Below are positions 1 to 8,954 of a DNA stretch of 64,000 bases, one piece after another. Under the pieces are notes generated by a model. The model did not search any database, was not told the DNA's origin, and saw nothing but the letters and a program-made list of their open reading frames with translations. Both the position numbers and the translations under genes were made by a program. Origin of the DNA: Kluyvera sp040932435 (GTDB taxonomy: Bacteria; Pseudomonadota; Gammaproteobacteria; Enterobacterales; Enterobacteriaceae); the NCBI RefSeq assembly GCF_040932435.1, contig NZ_JBFQGA010000003.1:434001-498000 (forward strand), read 5' to 3'. Every line of letters begins with the position of its first letter. The first letter of the stretch is position 1.

Positions 1-1
1 G

Positions 2-1198
2 GCGCAACTGGAAACGCTGGAGCAGGGCAAATCAATCAATATTTCCCGCGCCTTTGAAGTGGGTTGCACCCTGAACTGGATGCGTTACACCGCCGGGCTG
101 ACCACCAAAATCAGCGGCCGTACGCTGGATGTGTCGATCCCTTTCCCGCAGGGCGCACGCTATCAGGCGTGGACCAAAAAAGAGCCGGTGGGCGTGGTTG
201 CTGGCATTGTGCCGTGGAACTTCCCGCTGATGATTGGCATGTGGAAAGTGATGCCGGCGCTGGCGGCGGGCTGTTCTATCGTGATTAAACCATCAGAAAC
301 TACGCCGCTGACGTTGCTGCGCGTGGCGGAGTTGGCGAGTGAAGCGGGGATTCCGGAAGGCATCTTTAACGTGGTCACCGGCAGCGGCGCTGAGTGCGGC
401 GCGGCGTTAACCTCTCACCCGCACGTAGCCAAGGTGAGCTTTACCGGCTCCACCGCTACCGGCAAGCAGATTGCCCGCGTTGCTGCCGACCGCCTGACCC
501 GCGTGACGCTGGAGTTGGGCGGCAAAAACCCGGCTATCGTGTTAAAAGATGCCGATCCGCAGTGGGTTATCGAAGGGCTGATGACCGGCAGCTTTCTGAA
601 CCAGGGGCAGGTGTGCGCCGCCAGCTCACGTATTTATATTGAAGCGCCCATTTTTGATACGCTGGTGAGCGGTTTTGAGCAGGCGGTGAAGTCGATGTCG
701 GTGGGGCCAGGTATGCTGGAAACCACGCAGATTAACCCGGTGGTTTCCAAGGCCCACTGCGCGAAGGTTGCGGCTTATCTTGACGAAGCGCGTCAACAAA
801 AGGCCGAACTGATCAGCGGCAACGTTGGCCCGGATGCGCAGGGTTTTTATATTCCCCCAACGCTTGTGATTAACCCTGACGCAAATCTGCGTTTGACCCG
901 TGAAGAGGTCTTCGGCCCGGTGGTGAACTTGGTGCGCGTCGCCGACGGTGAAGAAGCGCTGCGGCTGGCAAACGACAGCGATTTTGGCCTGACCGCCAGC
1001 GTCTGGACCCGCGACCTGACTCAGGCGCTGAACTACACCGACCGCCTGCAGGCCGGGACAGTGTGGGTCAACAGCCATACGCTAATTGACGCTAACCTGC
1101 CGTTTGGTGGCATGAAACAGTCGGGAACGGGGCGTGATTTTGGTCCGGACTGGCTCAACGATTGGTGCGAAACCAAGTCGGTGTGCGTGCGCTACTAA
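2..1198 (+). CDS. feaB: Phenylacetaldehyde dehydrogenase, 5' truncated by window edge
   Basis: NAD-dependent oxidation of phenylacetaldehyde, made from phenylethylamine by TynA, to phenylacetate, which then enters the paa pathway. The frame is already open at base 2, and the readable 398 residues match the C-terminal four fifths of E. coli FeaB (499 aa) from the AQLETLEQGKS segment on, so about 100 N-terminal residues lie outside the window. ALDH hallmarks are present: the VPWNFP cofactor segment, the LELGG glutamate (codon near 512) and the catalytic cysteine in NQGQVCAAS (codon at 614). The C-terminus KSVCVRY matches FeaB. In E. coli feaB lies beside tynA; here they are about 24 kb apart. 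Cytoplasmic. feaR would lie to the left if present. Confidence 0.95.
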   Translation, partial: AQLETLEQGKSINISRAFEVGCTLNWMRYTAGLTTKISGRTLDVSIPFPQGARYQAWTKKEPVGVVAGIVPWNFPLMIGMWKVMPALAAGCSIVIKPSETTPLTLLRVAELASEAGIPEGIFNVVTGSGAECGAALTSHPHVAKVSFTGSTATGKQIARVAADRLTRVTLELGGKNPAIVLKDADPQWVIEGLMTGSFLNQGQVCAASSRIYIEAPIFDTLVSGFEQAVKSMSVGPGMLETTQINPVVSKAHCAKVAAYLDEARQQKAELISGNVGPDAQGFYIPPTLVINPDANLRLTREEVFGPVVNLVRVADGEEALRLANDSDFGLTASVWTRDLTQALNYTDRLQAGTVWVNSHTLIDANLPFGGMKQSGTGRDFGPDWLNDWCETKSVCVRY

Positions 1199-1211
1199 CG
1201 TTCCGCGAGAG

Positions 1212-1298
1212 TGCCGGGCGGCGGCTACGCCTGACCCGGCCTACCGATCCCACCATACACAGACCCGTAGGCCTGATAAGCGAAGCGCCATCAGGCGC
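1212..1298. repeat. BIME: two REP palindromes in opposite orientation
   Basis: A GCCGGG...CCCGGCCTAC palindrome at 1212-1244 is followed by GTAGGCCTGATAAGC...GCGCCATCAGGC at 1267-1298. This is the usual enterobacterial REP pair, placed just downstream of feaB. Confidence 0.8.
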
Positions 1299-1382
1299 AG
1301 ATACGCTCATCAATGCGAGAGCAATGTCCACGCAAATCAGGTATAAAATTTATTCTTTTAACGCGCTCAAAAAGGTTTTTCG

Positions 1383-1793
1383 ATGTCCTTAGTCGATGAA
1401 TTAAAAATTAAGTATCCTGCAGCCAATGCTTGGCAATTTGGTGACAGTCCAGAACTGGCAAACGAGCTTGCCGCTTTGGTTGTTAAAGGAATTAAAACCG
1501 CCTCATGTGGCTCTTTAGCCTCTTACCAGCAAGAAGATGGTGCTCCCTTAATTGGCAGCTATAACATCATCCTTGATGGCCAGGATGTACCGGTCTGCGT
1601 TATTAGGTTGATTTCGATGCGGCTGCTGCGTTTTTGCGATGTGACCGCTGAGCTTGCGCGAAAGGAGGGTGAAGGCGACTTGAGTCTTGGCTATTGGCGC
1701 AGAGAACATCAGAAATTCTTTCTTCGCGAAGGGTATTTTTCTGATGAGATGGAGCTGGTTGCAGAGGAATTTGAAGTGATTGAGGTTCTGTGA
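1383..1793 (+). CDS. ASCH domain protein
   Basis: A 136-residue cytoplasmic protein of the ASCH (PUA-like beta-barrel) superfamily. Typical features are the KGIKTASCGSL segment (residues 35-45), a central beta-rich region, and YWRREHQKFF near residue 104, which is a signature of small ASCH proteins. Members are thought to bind RNA or nucleotide-like ligands; some related small proteins are amidohydrolases acting on acetylated cytidine, but the substrate here cannot be assigned. A weak AAGG lies upstream of the ATG. Base composition is more AT-rich than feaB. It stands alone between a REP pair and the gpx tail region. Confidence 0.75.
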   Translation: MSLVDELKIKYPAANAWQFGDSPELANELAALVVKGIKTASCGSLASYQQEDGAPLIGSYNIILDGQDVPVCVIRLISMRLLRFCDVTAELARKEGEGDLSLGYWRREHQKFFLREGYFSDEMELVAEEFEVIEVL

Positions 1794-1910
1794 ATCGGGC
1801 TAATATTCTGCGAACAGATAGATAAACAAATGTTTCATTCGACGCATCGCCCATTGGGTAATGCTGTTTACTTGAAGTTCGTTCACAGAAATTAAAACGA
1901 GGCACACTGC

Positions 1911-1950
1911 GCCCCCTCGCCCTTTTTAAGGAAGAGGGCTGGGGTGAGGG
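1911..1950. repeat. Dispersed palindromic unit (GAGAGGGCTGGGGTGAGGG type), copy A
   Basis: An imperfect palindrome (CCCTCGCCCTT...GAAGAGGG) followed by GCTGGGGTGAGGG. It matches the unit at 23051-23089, and the similarity continues into the neighbouring gpx 3' end. It lies just past the gpx stop and may act as its terminator. Confidence 0.7.
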
Positions 1951-1996
1951 TTAAGGCATCGATTTTACCAATCAGCGCAAACCATCAGACCGGTTC

Positions 1997-2479
1997 TCAA
2001 ATACCCAGTGCCGCAATAATGGCGCTTTCCATCTTCTCCGGCGTAGTCATCGGCGAAAAACGTTTTAACGGCTTACCGTCACGCCCCACCAAGAACTTAG
2101 TGAAGTTCCACTTAATTCTCCCACCCAGCACGCCGGGTAATTCGGCTTTTAGGAAACGAAACAGAGGATGCGCGGCGCCGCCGTTAACCTCGACTTTTGC
2201 AAACATCGGGAAACTCACGCCGTAGTTGATATGACAGGTCTGCGCGATGGCATCCGCATCGCCGGGCTCCTGCTTACCAAATTGATTACAGGGGAAACCC
2301 AGAATGACGAGCCCCTGCGCGGCGTATTTCGTGTAGAGCGCCTCAAGGCCCGCATATTGCGGCGTGAACCCACAGTGGCTGGCGGTATTGACCACCAGAA
2401 CTAGCTTGCCGGAGTAATCGGACATAGCGATAGGCTGGCCTTGCAGGCTGGTGGCGGTAAGCTGATAAAACGGGGGCAT
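1997..2479 (-). CDS. Glutathione peroxidase family protein
   Basis: A thiol peroxidase of about 160 residues that reduces H2O2 and organic hydroperoxides. The chain begins MPPFYQLTATSLQG and contains NTASHCGFTPQY (peroxidatic Cys around residue 35), the CNQFGKQEPG block (catalytic Gln) and the late WNFTKFLV block (catalytic Trp and Asn), so all four catalytic positions are visible. It has the Cys form, not selenocysteine. The start at 2479 is chosen because AGAGG precedes that ATG; the 35 codons upstream are not family-like. It is shorter than E. coli BtuE (183 aa) and probably a paralogue. A deleted second copy of this locus is at 23.1 kb. Confidence 0.9.
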   Translation of the reverse strand: MPPFYQLTATSLQGQPIAMSDYSGKLVLVVNTASHCGFTPQYAGLEALYTKYAAQGLVILGFPCNQFGKQEPGDADAIAQTCHINYGVSFPMFAKVEVNGGAAHPLFRFLKAELPGVLGGRIKWNFTKFLVGRDGKPLKRFSPMTTPEKMESAIIAALGI

Positions 2480-2656
2480 GTTTGGCCTCTGTTGTTTGTT
2501 CGCGGGATAAAACCGAGTGTGGCACATATTTGCAAACTCAGGCGCAAAGGACAACGGGCAGGAGGCCCATACCAAATGCCTCATAAGGCGGTGGCGAGCT
2601 TTGTGAGGAGAGCCTGCTATGAACGAAAATCGGGCATACTCATGTTCACGGTATGG

Positions 2657-3043
2657 CTAACCGCTTAAATCAAAACGAGATTTTTGAAAATCGCGGTATA
2701 CCTCCGGATTGGTGAAGGCTGGGAATGTGGCTTGCTGGGCCGCTGATTTCACCGCTGCGCAATAGGCTTTATTACCGTCGCTAGTTGATACGTTTAAAAC
2801 CGTGCCATTCTGCGCAAACTCGATATGCAGCCTACATTTCTTCCCTTTCCAGTTTTGAGGATCGACAATTTTTGCCTCTATCGCCGATTTGATCGCTCGC
2901 GCTTGCGCACCCCATTCATCTTGATCATCCCACTTGCCAGAACCGCAATTCCCCGTTGCCGTAGTTTTATGGCATCCGGAAGGGTGTAATGGTGCGCACC
3001 CCGTTGCCAGACTGGCCACAAATGCCAGCATAAAAATCTTCAT
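2657..3043 (-). CDS. Lipoprotein with TolA C-terminal-like domain
   Basis: A predicted outer- or inner-membrane lipoprotein of about 128 residues. The N-terminus MKIFMLAFVASLATGC is a signal peptide ending in a lipobox (LATG-C). The mature part contains WKGKKCRLHIEFAQNG and CAAVKSAAQQATFPAF, which follow the pattern of the TolA C-terminal domain: a conserved Cys pair and a QATFP segment ending before a short FDLSG tail. TolA domain III contacts TolB/Pal and is used by filamentous phage and colicins. Here the domain stands alone without the TolA membrane anchor and long helix. Alternative starts at 3049 and 3079 exist; 3043 gives the most typical signal peptide. The function is not known. Confidence 0.65.
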   Translation of the reverse strand: MKIFMLAFVASLATGCAPLHPSGCHKTTATGNCGSGKWDDQDEWGAQARAIKSAIEAKIVDPQNWKGKKCRLHIEFAQNGTVLNVSTSDGNKAYCAAVKSAAQQATFPAFTNPEVYRDFQKSRFDLSG

Positions 3044-3343
3044 TCCCATTTTATTCGCTGTCACGCCTTGCCACCTCATTCCTTTAAATTCATCATAAAT
3101 ACGAAGATATTATTTCGCCATTACTGGTGAATTTTCAACTGCTTATACTGGTAGTGATGAGGTCGCTATTACGCTTTTACTGACTCCCTGTTGTTAACGA
3201 ACTAGGCCACCTTATTTCTAGGAAACAGCCAGCATATCAACCCCTGACACAATCCTATTTCATTATCGTAAAACCCGGTCGTCGCCATACTTCCGCACGC
3301 GACGTTTTCTATGCTACTTTCATTTTTTTTCAGAAAGATAACG
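3044..3343. other. Intergenic region without a recognised gene
   Basis: About 300 bases between the divergent lipoprotein and AraC genes, AT-rich and presumably holding both promoters. No ORF of note, repeat or RNA was recognised. Confidence 0.5.
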
Positions 3344-4111
3344 ATGACGACGAGCATTCAGTTTAACTTCTCTACGCGCCCATTGATTCCATTTGCCCAT
3401 GATTATTCTCACGGCGCAACTGAACCTTGGCACAGCCACGATTGCGCACAGCTTCTGCATACGCTCAGCGGCGTGGTCAGAGTAGAAACAGAGCAGGGAT
3501 ATTGGATTGTCCCACCGAGCCGGGGCGTATGGTTGCCTGCCGGGACGCGTCATCGCCTGAAAGTCATAGGGCAGGTGGCTGCCAGAACGTTGTTTATCGA
3601 CCCTTTTGCCCGGGCGGATTTGCCAGCAGTTTGTCAGGTCGTGCAGATTTCGGATTTGCTGCGAGAATTGATCGTCAGTTCGCTTTCGTTGCCTGAGCAT
3701 TACCATGCCGGCACCCGGGAAGAAAGGATCTACGAGCTCATTCTTGACGAAATTAGAGTGATGAACGTGCTGCCGTTTAATCTCCCGGAGCCACAAACCC
3801 CAGCATTACAGACTTTGTGTCGCCATATTCAGGATGAACCCGGCAAGTCTTGGTCTGCCGCAGTGGCCGCAGCCCAACTCAACATGAGTGAGAGAACGTT
3901 GTTACGACAATTCCGTAAACAAACGGGACTTTCATTCAGCGAATGGGTGCGGCGTGCGAAACTGATGATTGCGCTGACTTATCTTGCTCAGGGGCAATCG
4001 GTTTTACGTGTGGCACTGGATCTTGGATATGAAAGCCACAGCGCATTTAGCGCCATGTTCCGTCGTATCCTCGGGGCTTCCCCCAGTGATTACTTTCAGT
4101 CACGCGATTAA
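3344..4111 (+). CDS. AraC family regulator with N-terminal cupin domain
   Basis: A 255-residue transcription factor. Residues about 15-85 form a cupin sensor (EPWHSHDCAQLLHTLSG, then PPSRGVWLPAGTRH), and residues about 155-253 form the paired AraC helix-turn-helix, with NMSERTLLRQFRKQTG and a second helix pair ending SAFSAMFRRILGASPSDYF. The layout resembles E. coli NimR and similar one-step AraC repressors, which often control an adjacent gene or transporter. Start 3344 (MTTSIQF) is preferred to the upstream in-frame ATG at 3311 because it begins the conserved region. Its stop overlaps the stop of the convergent leuA-like gene, so the two lie tail to tail. Confidence 0.85.
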   Translation: MTTSIQFNFSTRPLIPFAHDYSHGATEPWHSHDCAQLLHTLSGVVRVETEQGYWIVPPSRGVWLPAGTRHRLKVIGQVAARTLFIDPFARADLPAVCQVVQISDLLRELIVSSLSLPEHYHAGTREERIYELILDEIRVMNVLPFNLPEPQTPALQTLCRHIQDEPGKSWSAAVAAAQLNMSERTLLRQFRKQTGLSFSEWVRRAKLMIALTYLAQGQSVLRVALDLGYESHSAFSAMFRRILGASPSDYFQSRD

Positions 4112-5766
4112 AGTGGCAATGCATTAAGCAACGCCTGCAGTGATGCCCGCGCAACATCATTGTCGATACACACTCCCCAGCGACTTTTGCCGTCGGCAAA
4201 TGTACAGAGAATATAGGCCGCAGAACGGCTCTCGTTGTGTCTGCCAAGGGTATGCTCATGATAGTCCTCAATCGCGAATGTGAGTTTGAAGTGCGATTTG
4301 AGCGCATCGGCAGCAGCAGACAACAACCCGTTCCCTGTGCCATTTAACTGAATAATGCCTTCTGGCGTCTGAATCCGCGCACGAAACGAATTTCTGCCGT
4401 CTTCCAAGCTTTCGCTGCGATACTCCAGCAATTGCCATCCGGCAGTTTGATGGCGAATGTACAAGGTGCGGAACAACTGCCAGATATCAGCCAGCGTCAT
4501 TTCGTGGCCCCCGCTGTCGGTCTGAGTCTGAACGTGCTGGCTAAAGTCCTGCTGCAGGCGACGCGGCAATTTAAGACCATGGTTTTGTTCCAAAATCCAT
4601 GCGGCTCCACTTTTCCCTGACTGGCTGTTGACGCGAATAACCGCTTCATAGCTACAGCCAATATCGTTTGGATCGACCGGAAGATACGGCATTTCCCAAC
4701 GCTCGTCCGTGGCTTGCTGCCGGGCCGTGAATCCCTTTTTGATAGCGTCCTGGTGAGAGCCAGAAAAAGCGGTGAAAGCGAGCTTACCTGCATAAGGATG
4801 ACGGGGATGAACGGGCAATTGGTTGCATTGTTCGACCCGTTCAACGACGTGCTTCATATCACTAAAATCAAGGTTTGGGGAAATCCCTTGGCTGTAGAGA
4901 TTCATTGCTAACGTGACTAGACACACATTCCCGGTCCGTTCACCGTTACCAAACAGACATCCCTCTACGCGGTCGGCGCCTGCCAGCATCGCCAGTTCCG
5001 CACTCGCGACGCCGCATCCGCGATCGTTATGCGGGTGCACGCTGATACACACAGCATTGCGGCGTGAAAAATGGCGGCAGAAATACTCAATCTGATCGGC
5101 GTAGACATTCGGCGTATTGACTTCAACGGTCGCTGGCAGATTAATGATCATCGGCCGTTCAGGGGACGGCTCCCAGACATTAGCTACCGCCTCACAAATT
5201 TGCAGGGCAAAGTCAGGCTCAGTAAAACAAAATGTCTCCGGGGAATATTCATAACTCCACCGGGTCTGTGGGTTGGCTTCACACAGAGCACGGATCTTTT
5301 GCGTTGCATTGACCGCCAGTTGGATGATCTCTTCTTTGCTTTGACGAAAGACCAGTTGCCGAAACAGCGGGGCGGTTGCGTTATACAGGTGCACGGTTGC
5401 GCTATCCGCCCCATCAAGTGAGGCGAAGGTCCGTTCAATCAGGTCAGAACGCGCCTGCGTTAACACTTGAATCGTGACATCTTTGGGTATCAGCTTGTCT
5501 TCAATCAGTTGACGAACAAACTGAAAATCCGTCTCTGAAGCCGCCGGAAACGCCACTTCAATCTCCTTAAAGCCGCATTTGAGCAACAGTTCCCAGAAGC
5601 GTAATTTACGCGCCGAATCCATCGGCTCTGCCAGCGCCTGATTGCCGTCGCGCAGGTCGGTTGAAAGCCAACGGGGGGCGTGGGTCAGCTGTTTATTCGG
5701 CCACTGGCGGTCAGGCAGATTAATGGGGATATGCGGGGAATATTTTTGCGATGGTTGTTGTAACAT
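4108..5766 (-). CDS. 2-isopropylmalate synthase-like enzyme, long type
   Basis: A DRE-TIM metallolyase of 552 residues that would condense acetyl-CoA with a 2-oxoacid such as 2-oxoisovalerate. The N-terminus has WLSTDLRDGNQAL (metal and catalytic Asp/Arg near residues 37-40), HPHNDRGCG (metal histidines near 245) and GNGERTGN, followed by a C-terminal LeuA-type regulatory domain. The layout fits the fungal/actinobacterial long form, not the 523-residue E. coli LeuA of the leuABCD operon, and no leuB, leuC or leuD lies nearby, so it is a stand-alone second copy. AGGAGAGACAAC precedes the ATG. The true substrate may be another 2-oxoacid. Confidence 0.85.
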   Translation of the reverse strand: MLQQPSQKYSPHIPINLPDRQWPNKQLTHAPRWLSTDLRDGNQALAEPMDSARKLRFWELLLKCGFKEIEVAFPAASETDFQFVRQLIEDKLIPKDVTIQVLTQARSDLIERTFASLDGADSATVHLYNATAPLFRQLVFRQSKEEIIQLAVNATQKIRALCEANPQTRWSYEYSPETFCFTEPDFALQICEAVANVWEPSPERPMIINLPATVEVNTPNVYADQIEYFCRHFSRRNAVCISVHPHNDRGCGVASAELAMLAGADRVEGCLFGNGERTGNVCLVTLAMNLYSQGISPNLDFSDMKHVVERVEQCNQLPVHPRHPYAGKLAFTAFSGSHQDAIKKGFTARQQATDERWEMPYLPVDPNDIGCSYEAVIRVNSQSGKSGAAWILEQNHGLKLPRRLQQDFSQHVQTQTDSGGHEMTLADIWQLFRTLYIRHQTAGWQLLEYRSESLEDGRNSFRARIQTPEGIIQLNGTGNGLLSAAADALKSHFKLTFAIEDYHEHTLGRHNESRSAAYILCTFADGKSRWGVCIDNDVARASLQALLNALPL

Positions 5767-5862
5767 GTTGTCTCTCCTTTGCGTTGGTCTGCCTTTATCC
5801 TGCTCAATCAGGATAGGGATTACCGACGCAAAGATGACAACCTATGTAGCGAAACCGCCAAG

Positions 5863-6777
5863 CTATGGCCAACGCCATTCCGGTTGGCTGAGATGCTTAG
5901 CAAAGAAATCCGACAGCACTTTGACCTTCAACGGACGGCTGCGCGAGGTGGGGGTAACAAAATAGAGTCCCCCCTGGGTCATCGACCACTCCTCCAGCAG
6001 ATGTACCAAGCGGCCATCTTTCAGATATTCAGCTGCCATAAATTCCGGCAACTCGGCAATCCCAAGGCCCGCCAGCAAGGGCGGCAGTAACGCCTCAGAG
6101 TTAGTGACCCGCAGTGGTCCGCTGGGGACAATATCTTCCTGCGTACCGGAATCGTGAGTAAAGCGCCATACCTGGCTTCGGGCACGATAGGCATAGCTGA
6201 AGCACCGTCGAGAGCTGAGATCGCGCGGATGTTGTGGCACACCGTGCTCCGCGAGATAGGCCGGTGAGGCCACCAGAAATTGCGTCACTGCACACAGCTT
6301 GCGAGCCACAAGAGAGGAATCCGGCAGCGCAGCTATGCGTAACGCGGCGTCAAAACCTTCGGCAATCAGGTCAACGGAAGCATCTGACAAATGCAGATCC
6401 ACGCTCAGCTCCGGGAACTGTCGGATAATCTCTGGCATCAGGGGCGCTACCCAACGTAAGCCAAACGACATGGGAACCGCTAAGCGCACTTGCCCACGCG
6501 GTTGCACCGAGAGTTCCTGCGCCTCGCTCTCCACTTCTTCGGCTTGGCGATACATCTCTGATGCTTTTGCCGCCATGCTTTGACCGAATTCCGTCAGCGC
6601 TAACTGACGTGACGTCCGGTTAAACAGTCGGCCACCCAAACGCTGCTCTAGGCGCGCAACCGCACGCGACACGGTGGGGACGGATACGCCCATGACTCTG
6701 GCTGCGGCCGCAAAAGAGCCTTCCTCCGCCACTTTTGCAAACATCGCGAGCCCTTCGAAATCGGGGAATTTGTTCAT
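5863..6777 (-). CDS. LysR family transcriptional regulator
   Basis: A 304-residue LTTR: an N-terminal winged helix (FAKVAEEGSFAAAARVMG, SVPTVSRAVARLEQRLG) followed by the periplasmic-binding-protein-like effector domain beginning about residue 92. It belongs to the group that often represses or activates a divergent short-chain dehydrogenase. The divergent SDR gene starts 150 bases away, and the intervening DNA has TTTCAAAT inverted motifs. The ligand is not known. Confidence 0.9.
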   Translation of the reverse strand: MNKFPDFEGLAMFAKVAEEGSFAAAARVMGVSVPTVSRAVARLEQRLGGRLFNRTSRQLALTEFGQSMAAKASEMYRQAEEVESEAQELSVQPRGQVRLAVPMSFGLRWVAPLMPEIIRQFPELSVDLHLSDASVDLIAEGFDAALRIAALPDSSLVARKLCAVTQFLVASPAYLAEHGVPQHPRDLSSRRCFSYAYRARSQVWRFTHDSGTQEDIVPSGPLRVTNSEALLPPLLAGLGIAELPEFMAAEYLKDGRLVHLLEEWSMTQGGLYFVTPTSRSRPLKVKVLSDFFAKHLSQPEWRWP

Positions 6778-6820
6778 TTCAAATCTGCAATGATGAGTTT
6801 CAAATCATTCTATTTTGAAA
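6778..6820. promoter_or_regulatory. Candidate LysR operator between divergent LysR and SDR genes
   Basis: TTTCAAAT at 6798-6805 faces ATTTTGAAA at 6812-6820 as an inverted repeat, and another TTCAAAT lies at 6778-6784. The T-N-A symmetry and the position between divergent genes fit an LTTR site. Inference only. Confidence 0.45.
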
Positions 6821-6926
6821 TCTGTCGCACGTCGATATGCTTATCTCAACCCGGCAACGACCGCTGCCGAATTCCATCACGGCATTTATGGCCCAAAAGA
6901 CAAACCGTATCTTTAAGGAGTTCACC

Positions 6927-7676
6927 ATGAGTAAAAAACTTGCAGGCAAAATCGCATTAGTCACGGGCGGCAGTACGGGTATCGGCCTAGCTTCCGCGCA
7001 GGAACTCGCTGAGCAGGGCGCGAAAGTGTATATCACCGGTCGCCGTCAGGAAGAACTTGATGCTGCGGTGGCCTTGATCGGCCCCTCAGCCACAGGCATC
7101 AGAGCAGATGCCTCCGTGCTGAGCGATCTCGATACGGTGTTCTCCACTATCGCGAGCGAATCCGGGAAGCTTGATGTACTTTTCGCAAATGCGGGTGGCG
7201 GTGACTTGATGCCGCTTGGCGACATTACCGAAGAGCATTTTGACCGTATTTTTGGCACTAACGTGCGCGGCGTGCTGTTCACCGTTCAGAAGGCGCTTCC
7301 GCTACTGATTAACGGCGCTTCGGTCATTCTCACGGGCTCCACCGCTGCGGTGAAAGGCACCGCCAGCTTTAGCGTTTACAGCGCAAGTAAAGCCGCCGTG
7401 CGTAGCCTGGCCCGCTCCTGGGCGCTTGACCTGAAGGAACGTGGCATTCGTGTCAATGTGGTGAGTCCGGGCCCGGTCCGCACACCTGGTTTGGGAGGAC
7501 TTGTACCGGAAGAGCACCGCCAAGGGCTGTTTGATGCGCTGGCTGAAGGTGTGCCTTTGGGGCGTTTGGGTGAACCGGAAGAAATCGGTAAGACTGTTGC
7601 ATTTTTGGCGTCTGATGATGCGAGCTTTATTAACGCTGCGGAAATCTATGTAGACGGCGGCTTGGCTCAGATTTAA
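6927..7676 (+). CDS. Short-chain dehydrogenase/reductase (SDR)
   Basis: A classical SDR of 249 residues, cytoplasmic, using NAD(P)H on an unknown carbonyl or alcohol. Visible motifs are TGGSTGIG (cofactor, residues 13-20), NAG (88-90), catalytic Ser138 in LTGSTA, YSASK giving Tyr151 and Lys155, and the VSPGPVRTP loop. GGR at 39-40 (TGRR) suggests a preference for NADPH. The start at 6927 has TAAGGAGTTCACC upstream; an upstream in-frame ATG at 6837 adds 30 unrelated residues. It is divergent from the LysR gene and probably regulated by it. Confidence 0.9.
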   Translation: MSKKLAGKIALVTGGSTGIGLASAQELAEQGAKVYITGRRQEELDAAVALIGPSATGIRADASVLSDLDTVFSTIASESGKLDVLFANAGGGDLMPLGDITEEHFDRIFGTNVRGVLFTVQKALPLLINGASVILTGSTAAVKGTASFSVYSASKAAVRSLARSWALDLKERGIRVNVVSPGPVRTPGLGGLVPEEHRQGLFDALAEGVPLGRLGEPEEIGKTVAFLASDDASFINAAEIYVDGGLAQI

Positions 7677-7746
7677 TTCTCTGCCGAAGATGACTGCGTA
7701 TTTATATGTAATAACGACGGTGGTGTTTTAAATTTTGTTTACGAAG

Positions 7747-7783
7747 ACGTCCCTTTCTACGGTAAGAAAAGAGAAGGGGACGT
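7747..7783 (+). terminator. Probable terminator after the SDR gene
   Basis: ACGTCCCTTTCT pairs with AGAAGGGGACGT (one mismatch) 71 bases past the SDR stop, followed by TTTAACTTT. The rest of 7677-7999 is AT-rich and holds no recognised gene. Confidence 0.6.
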
Positions 7784-7999
7784 TTAACTTTGCCTGCCCA
7801 CCAGAAAGGCGTCATCAAGGGCTTGAACGACTGAAAGCGATATTTTTAGAGGCCCTAGCCAAATAATGTTTCTAAACAATGCCCGCTTTCGGCAATAGTC
7901 ATTTTTTTGTAAGGGCGTAATGTTAATAAGATCATAGATAATAGCGGGAAATTAAGAAATGCCTTCCCGGTAGCCACGCCGGACCAGAAAGGCACAGGA

Positions 8000-8875
8000 T
8001 CATACAGTTGGTGACCAAGGATCATAGTTCAATGCAAAGCTGCTTCCATCTCGTACAACCTTACCGGCGGTTGGCAGGTTAAAATGCATTCCGCTAACAG
8101 CCAGGTTATCGCTTACGGCACGATCAAGCAGTCTGCCACGAACGGCAGCTGCGGCCGTAGGATCGCTGTCAAATGCGATGGTTACATCAGGTTGGGCAAT
8201 CTGGATATGCGGAAAATGAACGATATCGCCCCAGATGAGTAAAGACTCTTTTTCATCGCCCAGCAGATATCCGCTGTGACCCGGCGTATGGCCAAATAGT
8301 TCAATGGCCTGAATCCCCGGCAGGATCGCCTCCTCACGGAAAGGCACCAGTTTATCGTCGTACGCGTTAAAAGCGTTTTTAGCTACCTCAAATGACGGCC
8401 TGAACGCATCAGGCGCGCCGGCTGAAATCGTTTCGTCACGCCAGAAAGCGAGTTCTTTTTCATGCACAAAAAGCTGTTGAACATTGCGGAACACCGGCGT
8501 TTGCAGAGGACCGGCAAGACCACCAATATGATCCGGGTGAGCGTGAGTCAGCAAAATGGTGTCGATAGCTAGAGGGTCAATACCGGCAGCGGCCAGAGCA
8601 ACCTGAAGCCGACCGCCCCAGCCCTTGATGCCACCAGCACCGCTGTCCACCAAGATAGTTCGCTCAGGTGTCTGGATCACGTAAACGTTGATATTAATAC
8701 GAGGCAATGTCGATACGCCACGCTTCTGAAGCAATGCCTCGGCCCGGGAGCCATCAATGCCTGACAGCAGCTCAAATGATACGTCTAGGTAACCATCACT
8801 CAGCATAGTCACCATCATGTCACCCACTTTTTTGCGATTAATGGCCGGTGCCTGCCAGTTGCATTGTGAAATCAT
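8000..8875 (-). CDS. Metallo-beta-lactamase fold hydrolase
   Basis: A 291-residue MBL-fold protein. The zinc site is complete in sequence: HAHPDH near residue 111, a later His in FGHTPGHSG, Asp in WGDIVH and a C-terminal His in GMHFNLP. The fold hydrolyses thioesters, lactones, sulfates or phosphates; the nearest visible resemblance is to the broad AidA/AttM-like set, but the substrate is not assignable. It has no signal peptide, so it is cytoplasmic. GGAG eight bases before the ATG at 8875 supports this start. It lies 79 bases downstream of the quinone-oxidoreductase-like gene on the same strand and probably shares its transcript and its LysR regulator. Confidence 0.85.
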   Translation of the reverse strand: MISQCNWQAPAINRKKVGDMMVTMLSDGYLDVSFELLSGIDGSRAEALLQKRGVSTLPRININVYVIQTPERTILVDSGAGGIKGWGGRLQVALAAAGIDPLAIDTILLTHAHPDHIGGLAGPLQTPVFRNVQQLFVHEKELAFWRDETISAGAPDAFRPSFEVAKNAFNAYDDKLVPFREEAILPGIQAIELFGHTPGHSGYLLGDEKESLLIWGDIVHFPHIQIAQPDVTIAFDSDPTAAAAVRGRLLDRAVSDNLAVSGMHFNLPTAGKVVRDGSSFALNYDPWSPTV

Positions 8876-8954
8876 GCGTTACTCCGTTTTGATGAAGTGA
8901 TTATGGGAAATAGAACGTTCGGTGAATGCAACTTATCCATAGTGGATTTAAGGT

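Noticed and set aside
2619..2660. 13-codon ORF on the plus strand with a good Shine-Dalgarno sequence
   Set aside because: It overlaps the end of the opposing lipoprotein gene, has no downstream gene to lead, and has no recognisable character.
8000..8875. Quorum-quenching lactonase
   Set aside because: The HxHxDH motif only shows the MBL fold. Nothing in the sequence singles out acyl-homoserine lactones.
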